DNA of 64,000 nt from contig OZ243962.1 of the NCBI GenBank assembly GCA_965214625.1, positions 2,914,001 through 2,978,000 on the forward strand. The letters are read 5' to 3'. The DNA is from G965214625 sp965214625 (GTDB taxonomy: Bacteria; Pseudomonadota; Gammaproteobacteria; Arenicellales; Poriferihabitantaceae). This document shows positions 62,168-64,000 of the stretch, piece by piece. The translations under genes and the position numbers were made by a program. Under the pieces are notes generated by a model that had not been told where the DNA came from, did not search any database, and saw only the letters and a list, made by a program, of their open reading frames with translations. Every line of letters starts with the position of its first letter. Within the stretch, counting starts at the first letter, position 1.

Positions 62168-62276
62168 TGGCCGATTTGCCGCCGAAGGCCTGTATGCTGC
62201 CCGATGTGCTGGTTGTCCTATCGTACCGGGGTCGGTAGGCTGTCACGTCTTTTGGGCATTTTACCACCGGTTCGGT

Positions 62277-64000
62277 ATGTCTGACCGTTGTCGTTTGCCG
62301 GAATTTTCAGTCCATCAGGCGGCGGCGGCGGCCGAGGTGTTGTTTGATCTGTCGGGTACGGTAACCCCACTTGACGGAGAGCGAGACCTGAACTACCTGA
62401 TCGCGACCGAAAAGCAGAAATATGTCTTCAAGATCGCCAATCAGCATGAAAAGAAAACCATGCTGGAATGTCAGAATGCTGTCTTCAGTCGATTGGCGCA
62501 AAGTGGGAAATTCGACCACCCGCCCAGTGTTCTGAACTCACGGAACGGTCAATCGATTGAATCCATTCAGTCGCCAGGCGGCGTGTGGCACTATTGCAGG
62601 GTCATCCGCTTCATCGAAGGAAAGCTCTGGTCATCGGTGAATCCGAAGACAGACGGATTACTTGAACATCTCGGTGTCACGTTGGCACAGATCGACGAGG
62701 AATTGACAGATTTTCAGCATCCGGCACTGGAACGGCCCTTGCTATGGGATATGCGAAACGCACCGCAGACCATCCGTCGCTTCCTGCCGTTGATCAAGGC
62801 CAAAAACAAAAGACAGCTGGTCCGTCATTTCCAAAGAAAGTTTGAACAATGGGTTTTGCCCCTCGCAGACCAATTGCCCCGCAGCGTGATCCATAATGAT
62901 GCAAATGATCATAATATTCTGGTGACAGGGCAGGCCCCCTGGCAACAAACGGTGGCTGCAATTATTGATTTCGGAGATATGATTAGCGGATGGACGGTCA
63001 CCGATCTGGCGGTTGCTGCCGCTTATACGATATTGGATCAAGACAAACCGTTGGATACGGCAGCGGCCATCATCAGGGGTTATCACCAAAGACGCCCGCT
63101 GACAGAGGCGGAGATTCGGGTACTCTATCCATTGCTGTGTATGCGATTGAGCCTGAGTGTGACCATCAGTGCCTATCAACATGCTCTGGAACCGACCAAC
63201 GACTATCTCACAATCACCGAAACCCCGGCTTGGGCGATGTTGGCCCGGCTTCGGGAAATCTGTCCGAAGTATGCGTACTTTGTTTTTCGCACTGCCTGTG
63301 GTTTGACACCGAACCCTGATTCCCCCGCCATCGTTGACTGGTTGGCACGCCACACGGGTTCTTTCCATTCGATTGTTGATGCTGATCTGAAAAGTGATCC
63401 GATACGGGTGCTTGATCTTGGCGTGTCGAGTCCGCACCTCGGTAATCCGAGTGAAAAAGTTGATCCGCTTATCCTTGGCAGACAGTTGTTCAGGGCCATT
63501 GAAGACAGTCAGTGTGTCGCCGGCATCGGGCGATATGCCGAATACCGGTTGCTTTATGACAGTACGCTTTTTTCGGATGTGACTGGCCATCGCCGTACAT
63601 TGCATCTTGGTATCGACCTGTTCTTGACCGCGGGAAGTCGCGTCTATGCACCGTTGGATGGCATCGTCCATGCACTGGCGGATCATCCCGCACCGCTGGA
63701 TTACGGGGGTACCCTGATTCTGGAACATCAGGTGCCACCGACCCCGTCCGACCCGCGAAGCAGGGGGCTCACGTTTTACACCCTGTATGGCCACCTCAAG
63801 CCTGCCTCATTGTCACCGCTTCGACCGGGTGATCCGATCAGGGCAGGGCAATGTATTGCCGAGATCGGGGACAGCCGGGAGAATGGCCGCTGGCCACCCC
63901 ATGTTCATTTCCAGATTATGACCGACATGCTGAATGAGACGGATACGTTTGTCGGCGTCGGTTCGCATGCCCATTGCGAGGTATGGATGAATGTGTGCCC
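62277..64000 (+). CDS. Phosphotransferase-M23 peptidase fusion, truncated by window end (probably continues into an aminotransferase)
   Basis: The frame is open from ATG 62277 to the window edge (574 codons). The first 330 residues are an aminoglycoside-phosphotransferase/hydroxylysine-kinase-like kinase, with VIHNDANDHNIL and IIDFGD as catalytic loop and metal motif. Residues about 430-574 are an M23 (LytM-type) domain: HLGIDLF with His and Asp ligands, YTLYGHLK and HVHFQI. Known proteins with this pair continue with a class III PLP aminotransferase related to eukaryotic phospho-lyases. That third domain is not visible here. No signal peptide is present, which is odd for an M23 peptidase. 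Confidence 0.8.
   Translation, partial: MSDRCRLPEFSVHQAAAAAEVLFDLSGTVTPLDGERDLNYLIATEKQKYVFKIANQHEKKTMLECQNAVFSRLAQSGKFDHPPSVLNSRNGQSIESIQSPGGVWHYCRVIRFIEGKLWSSVNPKTDGLLEHLGVTLAQIDEELTDFQHPALERPLLWDMRNAPQTIRRFLPLIKAKNKRQLVRHFQRKFEQWVLPLADQLPRSVIHNDANDHNILVTGQAPWQQTVAAIIDFGDMISGWTVTDLAVAAAYTILDQDKPLDTAAAIIRGYHQRRPLTEAEIRVLYPLLCMRLSLSVTISAYQHALEPTNDYLTITETPAWAMLARLREICPKYAYFVFRTACGLTPNPDSPAIVDWLARHTGSFHSIVDADLKSDPIRVLDLGVSSPHLGNPSEKVDPLILGRQLFRAIEDSQCVAGIGRYAEYRLLYDSTLFSDVTGHRRTLHLGIDLFLTAGSRVYAPLDGIVHALADHPAPLDYGGTLILEHQVPPTPSDPRSRGLTFYTLYGHLKPASLSPLRPGDPIRAGQCIAEIGDSRENGRWPPHVHFQIMTDMLNETDTFVGVGSHAHCEVWMNVC

Noticed and set aside
1..64000. tRNA, rRNA, CRISPR arrays and complete IS elements
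   Set aside because: None was recognised when reading both strands; a tRNAscan or IS database search could still find something I missed.

Overview
The window looks like chromosomal DNA of a gammaproteobacterium. The main evidence is the gene order aroQ-accB-accC-prmA, the sdhCDAB-sdhE set, ettA, tdh-kbl, etfBA and a Fur repressor. The class is inferred from gene content and order, and the genus cannot be named. No rRNA, tRNA, CRISPR array, complete insertion sequence or prophage was seen. The base composition is moderate, with a few sharply AT-rich patches.

Left part (1-9 kb): the end of an HNH nuclease gene, an Asp/Glu-racemase-like enzyme, a CocE-type hydrolase, purE-purK, a TauE/SafE permease, a frameshifted DUF4143 ATPase and a RelB/RelE-type toxin-antitoxin pair with a palindromic promoter region. 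From 9 to 23 kb: a large DUF3604/PHP-like protein, fur, and a tight minus-strand operon. That operon encodes a second succinate dehydrogenase/fumarate reductase-like complex followed by a two-subunit Fe-S fumarase/tartrate-dehydratase-type hydro-lyase. Its flavoprotein lacks the histidine that normally carries covalent FAD. A complete five-gene Liv-type ABC importer and a degenerate short-chain dehydrogenase follow.

Middle (23-42 kb): a second DUF4143 ATPase preceded by a perfect 20-bp inverted repeat; an AT-rich intergenic region with strict DnaA boxes (candidate replication origin or DnaA-binding locus); an EamA transporter; an operon of tartrate/D-malate dehydrogenase, TPP enzyme and TTC38-like TPR protein; ettA; a hisN-type phosphatase; etfBA; tdh-kbl; then canonical sdhCDAB flanked by two assembly factors, a DUF1674/SDHAF4-like small protein upstream and SdhE downstream.

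Right part (42-64 kb): a TAXI-TRAP transporter, a PLP deaminase/desulfhydrase, a patch of gene debris (Fic/helicase tail, MazF/PemK tail, unknown fragment) around a third DUF4143 ATPase, a DUF1638 protein, a ClC transporter with altered signature residues, sulfite/nitrite reductase plus DUF934 divergent from an Lrp-type regulator, a lone HAMP membrane protein, a glycosidase-like protein that may lack its acid/base residue, aroQ-accBC-prmA-DUF3426, and the first 574 codons of a phosphotransferase-M23 fusion cut by the window edge.

The most notable items are the atypical Frd-hydratase operon that coexists with a standard Sdh, the candidate DnaA-binding region, and the perfect inverted repeat next to one of three related ATPases. 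Carboxylic-acid metabolism recurs across the window (racemase/maleate-isomerase-like enzyme, fumarase-type hydratase, Frd-like complex, tartrate/malate dehydrogenase, Liv and TRAP importers). That these form one pathway is an inference.
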